A program made the translations under genes and the position numbers. Below the pieces are notes generated by a model that was given only the letters and a program-made list of their open reading frames with translations, was not told where the DNA came from and ran no database searches. Below are positions 21,495-23,290 of a DNA stretch of 23,290 nt, one piece after another. This stretch comes from Pseudomonadota bacterium (GTDB lineage: Bacteria > Bdellovibrionota > Oligoflexia > Oligoflexales > Oligoflexaceae): assembly GCA_029556045.1 (NCBI GenBank), contig JAKQGS010000044.1:1-23290 (forward strand), in the 5' to 3' direction. The stretch's first letter is position 1; every line of letters starts with the position of its first letter.

Positions 21495-23096
21495 ATGGAA
21501 TTCAAATACCAACCGATTTTTGAGTTTGGCAAAGATTCAACGGAATACCGGCTGCTGACGAAAGACCATGTGCGTGTGACGACAATGGGCGATCGTGAGT
21601 TTCTGGTGGTTGATCCAGATGCATTGACACTCCTGGCAGAGGAGGCTTTTAACGACGTATCCCACCTCCTGCGTACTTCCCATTTGGAGAAGCTGGAGCG
21701 CATCCTGAAGGATCCAGAAGCCTCAGAAAACGATCGGTTTGTGGCACTGGAACTACTGCGCAATGCAATTATTGCTGCCGAAGGTGTATTTCCAACCTGC
21801 CAGGATACAGGCACCGCCATTATCATGGGGAAAAAAGGGGAGAAGGTCCTGACCGGTGGCGACGATGGAGCGTTTTTGTCAAAGGGGGTTTTTCAAACCT
21901 TTCTTAAGAAAAATCTCCGGTATTCTCAGATGGCCCCTATCACCATGTATGAAGAAGTGAATACGAAGTCCAACCTTCCGGCACAAATTGACATCTATGC
22001 CACCAAAGGGGATGAGTTCCATTTCCTCTGTTTGGCCAAAGGTGGGGGGAGCGCCAATAAAACCTACCTCTATCAGAAGACAAAGTCCCTTTTGAATCCG
22101 CAATCTATGGAAGAATTTGTGCGCTCTTCGATCGCCGGTCTCGGCACTGCGGCGTGCCCTCCCTACCATCTGGCGATTGTTATCGGCGGCACCTCTGCCG
22201 AAGACAACTTAAAAACCGTTAAGCTCGCCTCTGCCGGTTACCTCGATCATATCGTCACATCCGGCAACCCCGGAGGTCGGGCCTATCGGGACTTGGAATT
22301 GGAGTCCCAGATTGAACGTTGGGCCCGGGAAACTAAAATTGGTGCGCAATTTGGCGGTAAGTATTTTCTCCATGATGTCCGCGTCATACGCATGGCCCGG
22401 CACGGTGCCTCCTGTCCGGTCGGAATTGGTGTCAGCTGCTCCGCTGACCGTAATATCAAAGCGAAAATTACCCGGGATGGCGTGTTTATCGAGAAACTTG
22501 AAAAAAACCCCTCACGATTCTTGCCTACATCATCGCATGATGCAGCCACACCCGCGGTAAGCATCGATTTGAACCGACCGATGTCGGATATTCTGGCGAC
22601 TCTGTCTAAACTTCCGGTGGCAACGCGTGTCATGCTCAATGGCCCCTTGATCGTAGCCCGCGACGTTGCACACGCCAAACTCAAGGAGCGGCTTGATCGG
22701 GGTGAGGGATTGCCAGATTACTTCAAAAAGTATCCGGTCTATTATGCGGGGCCTGCGAAAACTCCGGCAGGCTACCCCTCTGGCTCATTTGGACCCACCA
22801 CCTCCCAGCGTATGGATCCATATGTACACTTGTTTCAAAAAGAGGGTGCCTCCATGGTTATGTTGGGCAAGGGAAATAGGACCTCCGAGGTGCGTGAAAG
22901 CTGCAAAAAATATGGTGGTTTCTATCTTGGCTCCATCGGTGGTCCCGCTGCGCGCCTTGGACGCGATTGCATCAAAAAGGTTGAGGTGCAGGAGTATGCG
23001 GAACTGGGCATGGAAGCCATTTGGAAGATAGAGGTGCAGGACTTTCCGGCGTTTATTATTACGGATGATAAAGGAAACGACTTTTTTACCCGTTAA
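21495..23096 (+). CDS. fumA: class I fumarate hydratase ([4Fe-4S])
   Basis: Catalyses fumarate to L-malate in the TCA cycle with an oxygen-sensitive [4Fe-4S] cluster. The 533-aa protein carries both halves (alpha and beta) fused, as in E. coli FumA/FumB. The cluster cysteines are C102 in [10 protein letters not shown]221 in AACPPYH and C315 in GVSCSADRN, each three residues before the E. coli positions (105, 224, 318). Other family blocks include [28 protein letters not shown] and, in the beta half, [36 protein letters not shown] and [10 protein letters not shown]. The ATG has GAGGA four bases upstream. It has its own strong promoter and stands alone. The Nfu-type carrier and ferredoxin elsewhere in the window suggest a cell well equipped for Fe-S proteins. 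Confidence 0.97.
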   Translation: MEFKYQPIFEFGKDSTEYRLLTKDHVRVTTMGDREFLVVDPDALTLLAEEAFNDVSHLLRTSHLEKLERILKDPEASENDRFVALELLRNAIIAAEGVFPTCQDTGTAIIMGKKGEKVLTGGDDGAFLSKGVFQTFLKKNLRYSQMAPITMYEEVNTKSNLPAQIDIYATKGDEFHFLCLAKGGGSANKTYLYQKTKSLLNPQSMEEFVRSSIAGLGTAACPPYHLAIVIGGTSAEDNLKTVKLASAGYLDHIVTSGNPGGRAYRDLELESQIERWARETKIGAQFGGKYFLHDVRVIRMARHGASCPVGIGVSCSADRNIKAKITRDGVFIEKLEKNPSRFLPTSSHDAATPAVSIDLNRPMSDILATLSKLPVATRVMLNGPLIVARDVAHAKLKERLDRGEGLPDYFKKYPVYYAGPAKTPAGYPSGSFGPTTSQRMDPYVHLFQKEGASMVMLGKGNRTSEVRESCKKYGGFYLGSIGGPAARLGRDCIKKVEVQEYAELGMEAIWKIEVQDFPAFIITDDKGNDFFTR

Positions 23097-23166
23097 GTGA
23101 TATGGTTGTGCCACCGATGGCGGCGCTATTATTCTTGGGTCTATCCAGAATATGCGACATTTGTCC

Positions 23167-23208
23167 TGTCATCCTGACCCTGAGCGGAGCAAAGGGGCAG
23201 GAGGGATC
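23167..23208. repeat. REP-like hairpin element (TGTCATCCTG...GGATC)
   Basis: After fumA the sequence TGTCATCCTG (23167-23176) opens a hairpin in which CCTGACCCT (23173-23181) pairs with AGGGGCAGG (23193-23201), with one A-G mismatch and an 11-nt loop containing GAGCGGAGC. It ends in GGATC. The TCATCCTGA-GAGCG-AGC-GGATCT pattern resembles dispersed intergenic repeats found in many bacterial genomes. No T tract follows, so it is not a canonical terminator. The same decamer TGTCATCCTG occurs at 15430-15439, also intergenic. Assignment to a repeat family is from memory and needs a genome search. Confidence 0.5.
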
Positions 23209-23252
23209 TCTAGCGAATAGAAATGTAAAGGATTTCAGACAAGGGATTTGTT

Positions 23253-23290
23253 TGGTGCGAACGGAGGGACTTGAACCCTCACGCCTCTCG
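23253..23290 (-). tRNA. tRNA-Leu, 3' part (runs off the window)
   Basis: Read on the minus strand, the end of the window gives a T-arm GAGGG-TTCAAGT-CCCTC, an acceptor strand CGTTCGC, discriminator A and an encoded CCA. The preceding GAGAGGCGTG looks like the end of a long variable arm. A long variable arm plus discriminator A points to tRNA-Leu; tRNA-Ser would normally have discriminator G. The anticodon lies beyond the right edge, so the isoacceptor cannot be read. Confidence 0.85.

Noticed and set aside
1..23290. CRISPR arrays, insertion sequences, prophage, defence or toxin-antitoxin modules
   Set aside because: No repeat-spacer arrays, transposase or integrase motifs, or toxin/antitoxin pairs could be found on either strand.

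Overview
This 23.3 kb window is a gene-dense bacterial chromosome segment with about 50% GC by eye. It carries mostly housekeeping genes in short operons on both strands. The gene set includes an outer-membrane-type lytic transglycosylase, several predicted lipoproteins or exported proteins, a YacG gyrase inhibitor, CyoE, a class I fumarase and a Can-type beta-carbonic anhydrase. This points to a Gram-negative, respiring bacterium of the proteobacterial/deltaproteobacterial (possibly Bdellovibrionota-like) sphere. The lineage is an inference from gene style, not a database result. I saw no phage, transposon, CRISPR array, toxin-antitoxin pair or obvious defence island.

Layout. (1) 1-2.9 kb: rplS (+) converges on a leftward operon that reads receiver-like protein, unknown 107-aa protein, trxA, rnhB, yraN. 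(2) 2.96-6.8 kb: a rightward operon of a GHMP sugar kinase, a [2Fe-2S] thioredoxin-like ferredoxin and a large lytic transglycosylase. It diverges from the trxA operon at an 84-bp intergenic region with overlapping -10 elements. (3) 6.9-9.4 kb: a 48-aa membrane protein, an elaborate terminator, cyoE (haem O synthase), a NifU-type Fe-S carrier, an exported SH3-like protein and a 104-aa helical protein. (4) 9.4-13.2 kb: leftward orphan substrate-binding protein plus map, divergent from a FAD oxidoreductase plus yacG. (5) 13.3-15.4 kb: leftward holA plus an exported propeller-like protein. (6) 15.5-17.9 kb: a propeller-like lipoprotein converging on ribF. (7) 18.0-20.5 kb: a membrane-anchored degenerate PilZ protein, aroE and queG. 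The queG gene appears to start at a rare AUU codon. (8) 20.5-23.3 kb: can (leftward) and fumA (rightward) diverge from an AT-rich regulatory region, followed by a REP-like hairpin and the 3' end of a tRNA-Leu gene on the minus strand.

Functional threads. Housekeeping: translation and tRNA modification (rplS, queG, map, tRNA-Leu), replication (holA, rnhB, yacG), redox and Fe-S metabolism (trxA, NifU-like, ferredoxin), respiration and central carbon (cyoE, fumA, can), cofactor and aromatic biosynthesis (ribF, aroE), and envelope (transglycosylase, lipoproteins). The less ordinary content is regulatory and architectural. Examples are a terminator inside an opposing gene, a promoter overlapping a stop codon, a shared bidirectional -10, a nested terminator stem, recurring extended -10 motifs, a probable non-canonical start codon, and degenerate signalling domains (receiver and PilZ) placed in metabolic operons. 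I do not see convincing evidence for a wholly new multi-gene system. The best candidates for new biology are the kinase-ferredoxin-transglycosylase operon and the two degenerate signalling proteins.
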